A DNA stretch of 34,664 nt from Fibrobacterota bacterium (GTDB taxonomy: Bacteria > Fibrobacterota > OXYB2-FULL-49-7 > JAEUSG01): contig JAEUSG010000630.1 of the NCBI GenBank assembly GCA_016788315.1, positions 1 through 34,664 of the forward strand, read 5' to 3'. A program made the translations under genes and the position numbers. Positions 14,866 through 24,406 of the stretch are shown here, piece by piece. The notes under the pieces are model-generated. The model worked only from the letters and a program-made list of their open reading frames with translations. It had not been told where the DNA came from and did no database searches. Numbering within the stretch: the first letter of the stretch is position 1; every line of letters starts with the position of its first letter.

Positions 14866-16389
14866 ATGTCAGACTTTCTAAAAACACTGCTACGACAGGT
14901 CGGCGACATCTGGGCTAAACTTTCAACAAGCCAGAAGGTCGTCATGTCTGCTGTTCTTGTGCTTACCTTGGGCGGACTTATAGGTCTGATTGTATGGGCA
15001 GGTATGACAGGCGGCGGATCAACATACGCGACCCTTTATTCAAATCTCGATCTTGGAGAATCATCTTCAATTGTAGAGCAGCTTAAAGAGGGAAACTACG
15101 AATACAAAATTGAAAGTGAAGGGCGAACAATAAGCGTTCGTAAAGATCAAGTTTATGAACTGCGAATGACATTTGCAAAGCAGGGACTTCCGAAAAGCGG
15201 ACACATCGGCTATGAAATATTCGACAAAACAAATCTCGGCATGACAGACTTCGTTCAACATCTGAATTACAGACGCGCGCTTGAAGGCGAAATAGCAAAT
15301 ACAATTCAGAATCTTTCAGAAGTAGACAAGGCAAGAATCCATATTGTTATTCCAAAAGAAACCATCTTCATCGAAAGACAGATGGAGCCAACGGCATCCG
15401 TAGTTATCAAGCTCAAGCCTGGTGTTAAACTGAGCGAAAAAAATGTCGAAGCAATCGGGAACCTTGTTGCATCTTCTGTTGAAGGACTGAAAAGAAAGAA
15501 TATCACTATTGTCGATACCGACGGGAATCTTCTTTCAAATGCATACGGCGATAATGAAATAGCAGAAAGAACAAGCAATCAGCTTCAATTGCAGACAAAT
15601 GTAGAAAAGACACTTACAAATAAAGCTCTTGAAATGCTTGAAGGTGTTCTCGGGCCTAATAAGAGCAAGGTAAAGGTGTCTGTTGATCTTGACTTTCAGC
15701 AGGAGAGCAGAACAGAAGAGATTTTTGATCCGGAAAGCAAGGTTGTGCGAAGTGAAGAGCGTAACGAGGAACAGGCCGAAGGGGCGCCAACCGGCAATGA
15801 GAAGAAAGAGAACTCAATAACCAACTACGAAATAAATAAGACAGTTAAGAATATTGTCGGTGCAGTAGGCAGTATTAAGAAAATGACAGTATCTGTCGCT
15901 GTGGACGGTTCATATAAGAGTAAAGATGACGGTAAACGTGAATATTCACCGAGATCTGCAGATGAGATTCTTAAACTTGAGGATCTGGTTAAAAAGGCTG
16001 TCGGCTACAATTCAACACGAGGTGATGAAATTGTAGTTTCCAATCTGCAGTTTGATAATGATTTTATTGAACGGGAAAGAGAATCGATGGAAGAGGAAAG
16101 CAAGAAAGATATGTACATGGAGATGCTAAAAATAGGTCTCATCGTTGCAATCATACTTGTGTTCATCCTGTTCCTCCGTTCTCTTGCCAAGAGTATTGTC
16201 GAGGCGCTTAATCCTCCAGTACCAAGCTTTGTTGGTGTAGGTGAACCGGATGAAGAAGATATCAATCTTCCTCCTGAAGCAAAGCGCACAAATGAGATAA
16301 TTGAGAAAGTAGAGATGATTGCCAAGGAGGATCCTGACGCCATTGTTAACATTCTCAGAAGCTGGATAAGAACCGGCGTGGAAGAATAA
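14866..16389 (+). CDS. fliF: Flagellar MS-ring protein FliF
   Basis: FliF, 507 residues, forms the MS ring in the inner membrane around the export gate. First membrane segment about 25-46, YscJ/FliF ring-building domain about 50-220 (SEVDKARIHIVIPKE and KLKPGVKLSEKNVEAIGNLVASSVEGL are typical), a charged low-complexity insert about 285-320, second membrane segment about 421-438, and a C-terminal cytoplasmic tail ending in DPDAIVNILRSWI, the segment that binds FliG. GGGAG stands about 5 bases before the ATG. fliG follows after 14 bases. Confidence 0.97.
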   Translation: MSDFLKTLLRQVGDIWAKLSTSQKVVMSAVLVLTLGGLIGLIVWAGMTGGGSTYATLYSNLDLGESSSIVEQLKEGNYEYKIESEGRTISVRKDQVYELRMTFAKQGLPKSGHIGYEIFDKTNLGMTDFVQHLNYRRALEGEIANTIQNLSEVDKARIHIVIPKETIFIERQMEPTASVVIKLKPGVKLSEKNVEAIGNLVASSVEGLKRKNITIVDTDGNLLSNAYGDNEIAERTSNQLQLQTNVEKTLTNKALEMLEGVLGPNKSKVKVSVDLDFQQESRTEEIFDPESKVVRSEERNEEQAEGAPTGNEKKENSITNYEINKTVKNIVGAVGSIKKMTVSVAVDGSYKSKDDGKREYSPRSADEILKLEDLVKKAVGYNSTRGDEIVVSNLQFDNDFIERERESMEEESKKDMYMEMLKIGLIVAIILVFILFLRSLAKSIVEALNPPVPSFVGVGEPDEEDINLPPEAKRTNEIIEKVEMIAKEDPDAIVNILRSWIRTGVEE

Positions 16390-16403
16390 AGGAGACAAGT
16401 AAA

Positions 16404-17468
16404 ATGGCTGAAGCATATAAAAGCAGTTACGAAAAAGAAAATAAGCCTGAGGCAAATCATAAGGCGATAAATATGCCCGGCCCTAAAAAGGCCGCTATAG
16501 TGCTGGTCGCTCTGGGGACAGAGTCGAGTTCTAAAATCTTTCAGAAGATGAGCGATGCTGAAGTTGAAAAACTCACTACGGAAATTGCCAGGCTTGACGG
16601 AATAAATCCAGATACACGTGAAAGAGTGCTTGAAGAGTTCCACCATCTGACTATGGCGCAGCAGTTCATTTCTCAGGGTGGTATTGATTATGCAAGAGAG
16701 GTTCTTGAAGCGGCACTTGGTCCTGTAAGGGCCAAAGAGATTCTTGACAAAGTTCAGGATGCCATCAGAACAACCGGTTTCAATCTTCTCGAAAGCGTCG
16801 ATCCGCAGCAGCTTGTCAACTATATCCAGAAAGAACATCCGCAGACTATTGCGCTCCTTCTTGCGCACATGGGAACGCAGGCGGCCTCACGCATACTTTC
16901 TGCTCTTCCTGCAGAAATGCAGGTTGAGGTTGCCACCAGAATTGCCACAATGGAATCTGTCTCTCCTGATGTTTTAAATCAGATTGAACAGGTGCTGTCT
17001 GAACAGGTTAAATCACTCTTCGGCGGCAATGTATCTGAAATCGGCGGTGTTAAAGCCATTGCTGAAATGCTCAACATGGTTGACCGCGGTGCTGAAAAGA
17101 ACATTCTTGGTAATCTTGAACGTGAAAATCCGGAACTTGCAGCGGAAATCAAGAATCTTATGTTTGTATTCGAAGATATTCTTCTTATCGACGATCGCTC
17201 TATGCAGCGTGTGCTTAAGGAAATTGACACTAAGGAGCTTTCACTTGCACTTAAGGGCTCCTCCGAAGAGGTGCAGGCTAAATTCTTCAGAAACATGTCT
17301 TCACGTGCTGCTGAGATGATTAAGGAAGAAATGGAATTCATGGGACCTGTAAGATTGAAGGATGTTGAAGAGTGTCAACAGAGAATCGTTGATGTTGTAA
17401 GAAGACTTGAAGATGACGGTGAAATTGTTATCTCCGGCCGCGGCGGCTCGGATGATGTGGTGGTATAA
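16404..17468 (+). CDS. fliG: Flagellar motor switch protein FliG
   Basis: FliG, 354 residues, C-ring rotor protein that takes torque from the stator and binds FliF and FliM. The N-terminal domain follows a short polar lead of about 24 residues (PGPKKAAIVLVALG), the middle domain has KEHPQTIALLLAH (EHPQ motif, 144-147), and the C-terminal motor domain (about 255-340) has the charged helix around DDRSMQRVLKEIDTKELSLALK and ends DVEECQQRIVDVVRRLEDDGEIVI. AAGGAG (16389-16394 region) precedes the ATG. The fliH start lies only two bases after the stop. Confidence 0.97.
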   Translation: MAEAYKSSYEKENKPEANHKAINMPGPKKAAIVLVALGTESSSKIFQKMSDAEVEKLTTEIARLDGINPDTRERVLEEFHHLTMAQQFISQGGIDYAREVLEAALGPVRAKEILDKVQDAIRTTGFNLLESVDPQQLVNYIQKEHPQTIALLLAHMGTQAASRILSALPAEMQVEVATRIATMESVSPDVLNQIEQVLSEQVKSLFGGNVSEIGGVKAIAEMLNMVDRGAEKNILGNLERENPELAAEIKNLMFVFEDILLIDDRSMQRVLKEIDTKELSLALKGSSEEVQAKFFRNMSSRAAEMIKEEMEFMGPVRLKDVEECQQRIVDVVRRLEDDGEIVISGRGGSDDVVV

Positions 17469-17470
17469 TT

Positions 17471-18286
17471 ATGGCAGTCAATCCGGCACTTGAACAGCAT
17501 CTTCTCAGCGCGGCGGCTCGCCTTCTTGGGGCAGATCTTGAGAAGCTGATTCCTAAAACGGCCATTAAAAAGGCAAACCCTACGGCATATTATACAGAAT
17601 ATGATATGACGCTGGGTCAGTTTTATGTTCCAGGCCGGACAAAAAAGGAAGACCCTTCGGAAGAACATAAGCTGCTTGCCGGTTTGAAGGTTATGAGCGA
17701 AAAGCTCCGCAAAGAGAATGATGCTCTCAGAAATATTGTCAGAAACGAAACTGCAAAAGCAGAACAGCGGGGTTATGAGAAGGGCCTTGCTGCAGGATTA
17801 GAGCAGGGAACAAAAAAAGGAAAAGCTGAAGCTCTAGTTGCTGTTAATACGATAAAAAGCTCGGTAGTCAAAGCAGTACAGCAGATAGAGCTTGGACGGC
17901 AGCCGCTTCTTCATGCATCTGAAGGAAAAATTCTTGAATTAGCCCTTACCGCAGCAGAAGCAATAGTTGACAATCAGATATCGTCGTCTACAGAAACTGT
18001 TCTTAATGTAATCAAGAAGTCTCTGGCGGAAATTGCAGCGACTGATAAAGTCACCATACGTGTAAACCCTTCTGAAGTGGAATCGGTAGAAGAGGGACGC
18101 GGGTTTTGGCATAGCATAAATACACAGTTAAAAGAGGTGAAAATAGAGGCAGACACCAGAATTGCGAAGGGTGGCTGCATGATAGAATCGCCTGGCGGAA
18201 GTGTAGATGCTCGAATTGAAGTACAGTTAAAAGCGGTTCGTGATCTCTTTATGAAACATTGGAAAGATAAAGGGGCCACACCTTAA
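17471..18286 (+). CDS. fliH: Flagellar assembly protein FliH
   Basis: FliH, 271 residues, cytoplasmic stator/regulator of the export ATPase FliI. The hallmark is a GxxxG ladder with Gly at 101, 105, 109, 113 and 117 (GYEKGLAAGLEQGTKKGKAE), followed by the FliH/YscL-type C-terminal domain (about 150-265; VTIRVNPSEVE, ADTRIAKGGCMIESPGGSVDARIE). The N-terminal about 60 residues are not recognised. No clear Shine-Dalgarno is seen; the gene starts 2 bases after fliG and probably depends on translational coupling. fliI follows after 20 bases. Confidence 0.92.
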   Translation: MAVNPALEQHLLSAAARLLGADLEKLIPKTAIKKANPTAYYTEYDMTLGQFYVPGRTKKEDPSEEHKLLAGLKVMSEKLRKENDALRNIVRNETAKAEQRGYEKGLAAGLEQGTKKGKAEALVAVNTIKSSVVKAVQQIELGRQPLLHASEGKILELALTAAEAIVDNQISSSTETVLNVIKKSLAEIAATDKVTIRVNPSEVESVEEGRGFWHSINTQLKEVKIEADTRIAKGGCMIESPGGSVDARIEVQLKAVRDLFMKHWKDKGATP

Positions 18287-18306
18287 TTTTAAGGGGCGGG
18301 AGGCTA

Positions 18307-19626
18307 ATGGAACATACTCTCGACTCATACAGTGCACTCCTTGCCGCAAGACCGCGTCTTGTAAAGGTGCAGGGTACTATAAGCCGCGTAATAGGTCTTA
18401 TTATTGAAGCTGACGGCCCTGCCGCCAGTATCGGCGAACTCTGTCTAATAGAACATGCTGGAAAAGTTATCGGCAGAGCTGAAGTTGTAGGTTTCAGAGA
18501 GGACAAAACCCTTCTGATGCCGCTAGGTGAAATGACAGGTATCAGACCAGGTATGACAGTAACTGCTCTCGGTTCACCTCTTAATATACCGCTTGCTCCA
18601 TCACTGCTTGGACGTGTTCTTGACGGACTTGGAAACCCTCTTGATTCAAAAGGACCTGTTGCTGCCGTTATGCATCGTCCAATTTTAGCTGATCCTCCTA
18701 ACCCTCTTACCAGAAAAAGAATTTTTGAACCGATGCCGACCGGGATAAGAGCAATCGACGGTTTTCTTACTTTAGGCAAGGGACAGCGAATAGGAATTTT
18801 TGCAGGTTCTGGTGTGGGTAAAAGCGTTACTTTGGGCATGATTGCCAAACATGGAAAAGCTCAGGTAAATGTTATTGCTCTGATAGGAGAGCGAGGCCGC
18901 GAAGTAAGAGAATTTATAGAACGCGACCTTGGTGAAGAGGGTCTGAAAAGAAGTGTTGTTGTTGTCGCAACATCAGACCAGCCTGCTCTGATAAGAATTA
19001 AGGGAATTCTTACAGCCACAACAATAGCTGAATATTTCCGGGATCTTGGCAATGACGTTGTTTTAATGTGCGATTCGTCAACACGTCTTGCTATGGCACA
19101 GCGTGAAATTGGTCTTGCAACAGGCGAACCCCCTGCAACAAAGGGATATACTCCTTCTGTCTTTGCCCTTCTGCCGAGAGTTCTGGAGCGTGCAGGTACA
19201 TCTGACAAAGGTACGATCACCGGGCTTTATACTGTGCTTGTTGAAGGCGATGATATGGATGAACCAGTTGCCGACGCTATGCGAGCTATTCTTGATGGCC
19301 ATATAGTTCTTTCAAGAGCTATAGCAAATAAAAATCACTACCCTGCTATTGACATTCTTGCCAGCATAAGCCGTGTTATGACTGATGTTATTGCTAAAGA
19401 TCATAAAGCCGCAGCAAAAAGGCTGCTTACTTTACTTGCTGAATACAGAAATGCTGAGGATTTAATAACGATCGGCGCATATGCCAAGGGGAGTAACCCT
19501 GAGGTTGATAAATCATTATTGATTATAAATGAACTCAATCAATTTTTGAGACAGAATGTTGATGACAAAACCAATATCGGTGAAATAGTTCAGACGCTTG
19601 TCAAGGTGGCAGGTAAGGTTGCATGA
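18307..19626 (+). CDS. fliI: Flagellum-specific ATP synthase FliI
   Basis: FliI, 439 residues, hexameric ATPase that energises substrate handling at the flagellar type III export gate. N-terminal beta-barrel about 15-95, Walker A AGSGVGKS at 166-173, IGERGREVREF about 193-203, Walker B VVLMCD at 251-256, and the type III ATPase stretch GEPPATKGYTPSVFALLPRVLERAG about 273-297. GGGAGG precedes the ATG. The stop overlaps the fliJ start (ATGA), so the two are translationally coupled. Confidence 0.98.
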   Translation: MEHTLDSYSALLAARPRLVKVQGTISRVIGLIIEADGPAASIGELCLIEHAGKVIGRAEVVGFREDKTLLMPLGEMTGIRPGMTVTALGSPLNIPLAPSLLGRVLDGLGNPLDSKGPVAAVMHRPILADPPNPLTRKRIFEPMPTGIRAIDGFLTLGKGQRIGIFAGSGVGKSVTLGMIAKHGKAQVNVIALIGERGREVREFIERDLGEEGLKRSVVVVATSDQPALIRIKGILTATTIAEYFRDLGNDVVLMCDSSTRLAMAQREIGLATGEPPATKGYTPSVFALLPRVLERAGTSDKGTITGLYTVLVEGDDMDEPVADAMRAILDGHIVLSRAIANKNHYPAIDILASISRVMTDVIAKDHKAAAKRLLTLLAEYRNAEDLITIGAYAKGSNPEVDKSLLIINELNQFLRQNVDDKTNIGEIVQTLVKVAGKVA

Positions 19627-20081
19627 AAAAGTTTAAATTTAATCTAGAAGCTGTCCGAAGGCTTTACACTATTCACGAGGAAGAGAAAAAAAAGAAGCTC
19701 GCAGAAGCTAACAGGCTACTTATGCAGGCTGAACAGGAATTACAGCGTCTTGGTAAGGAGTATGATGATTCACAGGATGCTGAGCTAAAAAGACGTGAAG
19801 AGGGTGAGAGCGTTTATAGCATGCGCTTATATATTCAGTATGCATTTGATTTGAAAATACGTATAGAATCACAGAAACAGAGAGTTCTAGATGCAGCAAG
19901 GACTGTAAGTGCGGCGCGTAATGAGCTTATTGAGGCTAAGCGTAAGGTCAAGTCGATAGAAAGACTGAAAGAGAAACAGCTGCTTGCATGGAAGAAGGAG
20001 CGTAACCGTTACGAAGCGAAAGTTGTTGATGATCTTTGTCAGCAGCAGTTTATCCGGTTGAAGGAGGAAGCTGCTGCATGA
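19623..20081 (+). CDS. fliJ: Flagellar export protein FliJ
   Basis: FliJ, 152 residues, small coiled-coil protein that inserts into the FliI hexamer and links it to the export gate. The protein is almost wholly charged alpha-helical heptads (e.g. FKFNLEAVRRLYTIHEEEKK, then KSIERLKEKQLLAWKKERNR), as the family requires, with no hydrophobic segments. It overlaps fliI by ATGA at the start and overlaps the next gene by ATGA at the end; fliK or flgD would commonly come next but do not. Confidence 0.9.
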   Translation: MKKFKFNLEAVRRLYTIHEEEKKKKLAEANRLLMQAEQELQRLGKEYDDSQDAELKRREEGESVYSMRLYIQYAFDLKIRIESQKQRVLDAARTVSAARNELIEAKRKVKSIERLKEKQLLAWKKERNRYEAKVVDDLCQQQFIRLKEEAAA

Positions 20082-23000
20082 GGCTGATTCTTGTTGCCGC
20101 ATCGTGGCTTTGTGCTGCCACTATATCACTTACTGACTTCTCCGTTGCAAGGGATGTTGTTGGTGCAACGCAGGTTGGCGCAACCATGACACCTGAAATT
20201 GATAGTGTCAGATATAGGAATCTGACAGGAGTTGATACTCTTATCTCAGGCAAACTCTCAACTGCGGGAAATGAAAGACAGGCTGCCTGGCCGATGATTC
20301 TTCCTATGTCTGAGGGTAATTTCAAATTGTCGTATATATGGTTCAATGAACCTTCCGGCATGTTCGGAAATTATCTATTTGAAAAAAATATTGAATTAAA
20401 ATCAGATATTAATTCAATAGTAGTCACTACGCCGTTAGATCCATTGCAGGCACATAGGGATTCTATGGGATTACTGCTGACAAAAAGGCTTTCGCAGGTA
20501 CCAGGACAAAAAGTTGCCGGTATGAATGCAAAAGGTTTTAATTTGAGCAACGGGCGGAATGTGAGAGTGATGCAGGCATGGGGCGGAGCAAAAGATTCAA
20601 TCTATATAGTTGATACCACTGACAATTTAAACCAGATTGCTGCCATGTCCCTGATGGATTCCGCATTGACATTGCAAAGTTATCCGGATTATTGCATTAA
20701 CGTAACCTATGATACGCTTTTTACAGTCTTTTCGCCAAACAACTCAAGGATAATGATTTCACCTTATAAGCTTGGACACCCGAATACTGCGCAAAAGGGT
20801 ATAACTAGGACAATCGTTGACGACGGTGTTTTCAGACGTGATTATGGAATTGCACGTGATCCGGTTAGCGGTAATTTTCTTGTTACAGCATTCAAAACAA
20901 CGGGAACTGCCGTAGAGGCTTTCAGGGTAACATCTGCTTTTGCTATGACGCATTCACTCACGTTACAGAGCGGTCTTCCGGCACATAATACCAATGCCAG
21001 AATTATATCTGTTGTGTCAATCGGAAGCAACAGGTTTGCTGTTACATATTTCATGCCTGCAACTGGTGGAACATTTATGAGTATAGTTGATATTTCAACA
21101 AATGTCACAGTTGTATCTACTATTACCATAGATGCAGGGCGAAGCCTTATTCCAAATGTCTATTTCAATGCAGGGCGTCTGGCAGTAGTATGGTTCAAGG
21201 ATTTGGCGGCTACCGCTAACAATTGTCGCGTCTATGGGAAAATATTTTCTGTCGAAAATGGTGCTATAGCTGATACATTATTCAGCGGTGCTATCTCAGC
21301 AAGCGGTTCAATTTCCGAAAGTTATTTTAACTCTCCGGCGAATTACAGGCTTGGTGTTGCTCTCGATTCATACGGAAATCTCGCAACTTCATTCATGCAT
21401 CAAAATGACTGCCGAATGTATTTTGTCGCACATGTTCCCACATTCTTCTTCGGGGATACCGGCCTGTTTACATTGAGAGATTCTCTTTCAGCAGGTTCTT
21501 ATGGTTCTTTTGCATCTGATTCAATTAAGTATTCCGGTTTTTCAGCGTTAAACAGCGGGCGCGGCAGCGTTGAACTGCTTTTTAAAACAAGTGCAGACGG
21601 CGCATTTTCATCGCCGTTTGTTCCTGTTACAAATCTTTCTACCGTATCAACCTTAGCAGGCAGCCGCTTCGATTTACGATTCAGAATGATTTCCGGAGTT
21701 GTTAAGTCGGATGGGCCCAGAGTCGCTTCAGCTTCATTGGATGCAAATATCAAGCCTAAATCAGCAAAGATAGACAGTCTCAGTATAGGCATGAATAGCA
21801 GGAGAACTGTGAATTCCGGAGATACCATTCTGGTAAAAAGGGGCCTGGATTCTCTCCGTCTCTATTTCAGTGCTGTTGATTACGAAGATGCATCATATCT
21901 TCAGTACTATCTTTCAGGATACAGAAGTACATCAGCAACTATACAAAAATCATCAACTCAAATATATGCAGGAACCGCTTCGATTGCAGCAACAAATTTT
22001 AACGACACTGTTATTAAACTTTCTTTTTCGGTTGTTGATACAAATGGCTGGGGTTCAGACTCTTTTAAAATCTATGTACGCTCATATAATCCGGCACCAA
22101 TCGATAGTGTCAGAGCGCGGGTTTATACCGTAAGTAATGCATTCTCTCTAGATAGTCTGGTTGGAGAGGGTGACACAATATTCGCTATCGATTCAGGTTA
22201 TAACGTCATCGTAACATCCGGCCGCGATTCAAATAGTGCAACATTAAAGAAAAAGTTCTATTATAACGGTGTTCTTTTATCGACTGACTCTGGTTCACTT
22301 TCATATCTCGACACTGTTTATGCAGATTCAATTCACGGTGTAGATACAGTTACTGCTGTTATTGAAGATTTGTACGGACTTAAAGATTCAACACGGTTTT
22401 TCCTTCGTGTTTCCCATCTCCCCTCTCTAGATTCAGTTTACTATAAAAGTAAAAGCCGACAGATAGAGATTCCTCTCGATTCAATATCATTTAAGATATC
22501 CACTAACGAACCAGATACAATATTTATAAAAGCAAGAGATCCGGATGTGATTATCGACGATAGGCTTACCTTTCGCCTTATGGCAGATGGTGTTCTTGAT
22601 ACCTCATGCACAATTGCAGATTCATCGGTTATCTTCTATAGAGCACCAAGCAATACCACGCGCAGATTGGCAATTATAGTGTCAGATCAGTCCGGTGTTA
22701 TGGATTCAACAGTAATTCACCTATTGTTTCCAAGGGCAGAGATGTCTTCGTTTTCCTCAGATTCAATCTATCTTCAGGATAGTCTTGTTGTTTATACGGA
22801 AAGGCGTACACAGACAAGGGAGGGGACAAATGCATCTTCCTATAGAATACCTTTGCGCAGCGCAGGAAGCGATTCGCTCTATGTTAATTCAATACGATTA
22901 AAACGTAAGGGTAGATCTGGGGCCTTTTCGATCGGCACTTCTGTAACAAGAACATCAGCAGTGCTATTTGATACATCTGTAACGCTTAGAAAAGTTGCTC

Positions 23001-24397
23001 CAAACGATTCTATCTTTATCGCTTTACGGGACAGTGCAGCAATACCCTTTTCTGATTCGGCCTCAATACCGTTATCACAATATTATAATGACACCACTTT
23101 GCATGATACGATAATCGTTACAACTAACGATCCGGAATATGATACACTGCTTTTCCCTCTCCGTCTGCTGATTAAAGAGCCTCCATTTGTTGTGACTGAT
23201 TCAATTCGGTTCCGTGGCAATGGAAACCCGTTTGCTATAGTATTTAGTGAACCATTGCAGCGATCTGACACATCAATTGCACCGATGATTTTGTATAGTC
23301 ATCTGGATTCTCTGAAAACTGCCACTATACTGGGACGGGATACAACACCTGTAATGCCTGTTCAGCTTTCGTTTGTAAAAGGCAGTACGTCGCGCTTTGA
23401 TACTCTCTTTTTTACTCCACGCTGCTCTTCCGGTGCATATGTAAGCAGTCATTTCAATTTAACACCGCGTAACGGTTTCTTTATTTCAACAGACAGGGTT
23501 AGAGTAAAGCTCTCTGCAAATATAAGGGATGGTTCCGGCAATAGAATAGATCTAAACGGTGACAAAAAGCCTGATTCTCTTAACGCCTTTAAGAGATTTA
23601 CAAAAGTAATCGATAGTTCATCGCTTACAATAGCTGCGCTGTTTCCTGACAGTTCAGCCATTTCAATAAGTCCTGTGCCGACAATATCTGTAACCTTTAC
23701 GTCGCCTCTGAATGCAGCATATATTGATACGGCAAAAGTTTCCAATAGATCTGTAAGAATAAGATCGTCTTCATTTCCTGATCGGGATATGCCTCTTGCC
23801 TCTTCGCCATCTGTTAATGGAAATGTTCTCTCTTTCCGTGCTGCAGGAGGATTTCCCGGAAATGATACAGTTACAGTTACTATATCTGCTTCAATAAGAG
23901 ACTCCTTCGGAGGAACACTTGATGGTAACAGAAATGGATTGGGAAGTTTCTTTTATCTATATGGTAATTCCTCATACTCAATCGCTGATACATTTATTAC
24001 CTCATCCACTCTGACCGGTGGAGATAATTACAGTTGGATATTCTACACCGCACCTCAGGATTTCTATGTGTTTCCGGTGCCGTTTGAACCGTCCAGAAAC
24101 AGCAGGCATAATACACAGGGCGGAATTGTCTTTAAAAACATTCAGACACTACTCCGCGGTCAAAGTGGGATAAATGCTGTTGATGTGGCCATCTTTACTC
24201 CTGACGGAGTGCCCGTCTACTCCACGGCTAGAAAAGGAGAAACTATATCGGTCGGTCCTGGATCACAACCGACATGGATGTGGACAGGAAAGAATCATGG
24301 CGGCAAACCAGTTGCCTCAGGTCTTTATATCTATTGCGTAGTTTCGGGCGATGGTAAAAAGGTTTTGAAAAAGGGTAAGTTGGTTATTGTTCGGTAA
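20078..24397 (+). CDS. Giant secreted multidomain protein coupled to fliJ, with FlgD-Ig/sorting-like C-terminus
   Basis: A 1439-residue secreted protein of unknown function. I use ATG 20078 (signal peptide MRLILVAASWLCAATISLT; AGGAGG at 20062-20067); an in-frame ATG at 20036 would lie inside fliJ and spoil the signal peptide. Residues about 150-560 form a region with propeller-like strands (GIARDPVSGNFLVTAF, AGRLAVVWFKD). Residues about 600-1000 are beta-rich, Ig-like and remarkably rich in Asp-Ser (DSI, DSV, DSL). At least one, probably two, Big_5-type Ig domains follow (about 1080-1320), with the D-x-N-x-D stretch IDLNGDKKPD. The last about 100 residues (FPVPFEPS, then MWTGKNHGGKPVASGLYIYCV) form a FlgD-Ig/T9SS-sorting-like module. 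The ATGA overlap with fliJ places it in the flagellar operon. A surface or motility role is inference. Confidence 0.8.
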   Translation: MRLILVAASWLCAATISLTDFSVARDVVGATQVGATMTPEIDSVRYRNLTGVDTLISGKLSTAGNERQAAWPMILPMSEGNFKLSYIWFNEPSGMFGNYLFEKNIELKSDINSIVVTTPLDPLQAHRDSMGLLLTKRLSQVPGQKVAGMNAKGFNLSNGRNVRVMQAWGGAKDSIYIVDTTDNLNQIAAMSLMDSALTLQSYPDYCINVTYDTLFTVFSPNNSRIMISPYKLGHPNTAQKGITRTIVDDGVFRRDYGIARDPVSGNFLVTAFKTTGTAVEAFRVTSAFAMTHSLTLQSGLPAHNTNARIISVVSIGSNRFAVTYFMPATGGTFMSIVDISTNVTVVSTITIDAGRSLIPNVYFNAGRLAVVWFKDLAATANNCRVYGKIFSVENGAIADTLFSGAISASGSISESYFNSPANYRLGVALDSYGNLATSFMHQNDCRMYFVAHVPTFFFGDTGLFTLRDSLSAGSYGSFASDSIKYSGFSALNSGRGSVELLFKTSADGAFSSPFVPVTNLSTVSTLAGSRFDLRFRMISGVVKSDGPRVASASLDANIKPKSAKIDSLSIGMNSRRTVNSGDTILVKRGLDSLRLYFSAVDYEDASYLQYYLSGYRSTSATIQKSSTQIYAGTASIAATNFNDTVIKLSFSVVDTNGWGSDSFKIYVRSYNPAPIDSVRARVYTVSNAFSLDSLVGEGDTIFAIDSGYNVIVTSGRDSNSATLKKKFYYNGVLLSTDSGSLSYLDTVYADSIHGVDTVTAVIEDLYGLKDSTRFFLRVSHLPSLDSVYYKSKSRQIEIPLDSISFKISTNEPDTIFIKARDPDVIIDDRLTFRLMADGVLDTSCTIADSSVIFYRAPSNTTRRLAIIVSDQSGVMDSTVIHLLFPRAEMSSFSSDSIYLQDSLVVYTERRTQTREGTNASSYRIPLRSAGSDSLYVNSIRLKRKGRSGAFSIGTSVTRTSAVLFDTSVTLRKVAPNDSIFIALRDSAAIPFSDSASIPLSQYYNDTTLHDTIIVTTNDPEYDTLLFPLRLLIKEPPFVVTDSIRFRGNGNPFAIVFSEPLQRSDTSIAPMILYSHLDSLKTATILGRDTTPVMPVQLSFVKGSTSRFDTLFFTPRCSSGAYVSSHFNLTPRNGFFISTDRVRVKLSANIRDGSGNRIDLNGDKKPDSLNAFKRFTKVIDSSSLTIAALFPDSSAISISPVPTISVTFTSPLNAAYIDTAKVSNRSVRIRSSSFPDRDMPLASSPSVNGNVLSFRAAGGFPGNDTVTVTISASIRDSFGGTLDGNRNGLGSFFYLYGNSSYSIADTFITSSTLTGGDNYSWIFYTAPQDFYVFPVPFEPSRNSRHNTQGGIVFKNIQTLLRGQSGINAVDVAIFTPDGVPVYSTARKGETISVGPGSQPTWMWTGKNHGGKPVASGLYIYCVVSGDGKKVLKKGKLVIVR

Positions 24398-24406
24398 TGT
24401 AGTCTT

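Noticed and set aside
16005..16868. Minus-strand open frame of 287 codons opposite fliF/fliG
   Set aside because: It lies wholly antisense to two certain flagellar genes, is rich in Ser/Leu/Phe as expected of a complement-strand artefact, and resembles no family.
18249..18848. Minus-strand open frame of 199 codons opposite fliI
   Set aside because: Antisense to the N-terminal part of FliI, Pro/Ser/Arg-rich, with no ribosome-binding site or family likeness.
20036..20080. Start of the giant protein at 20036
   Set aside because: This ATG lies inside fliJ and would put 14 polar residues before the signal peptide; ATG 20078 has AGGAGG and an ATGA overlap.
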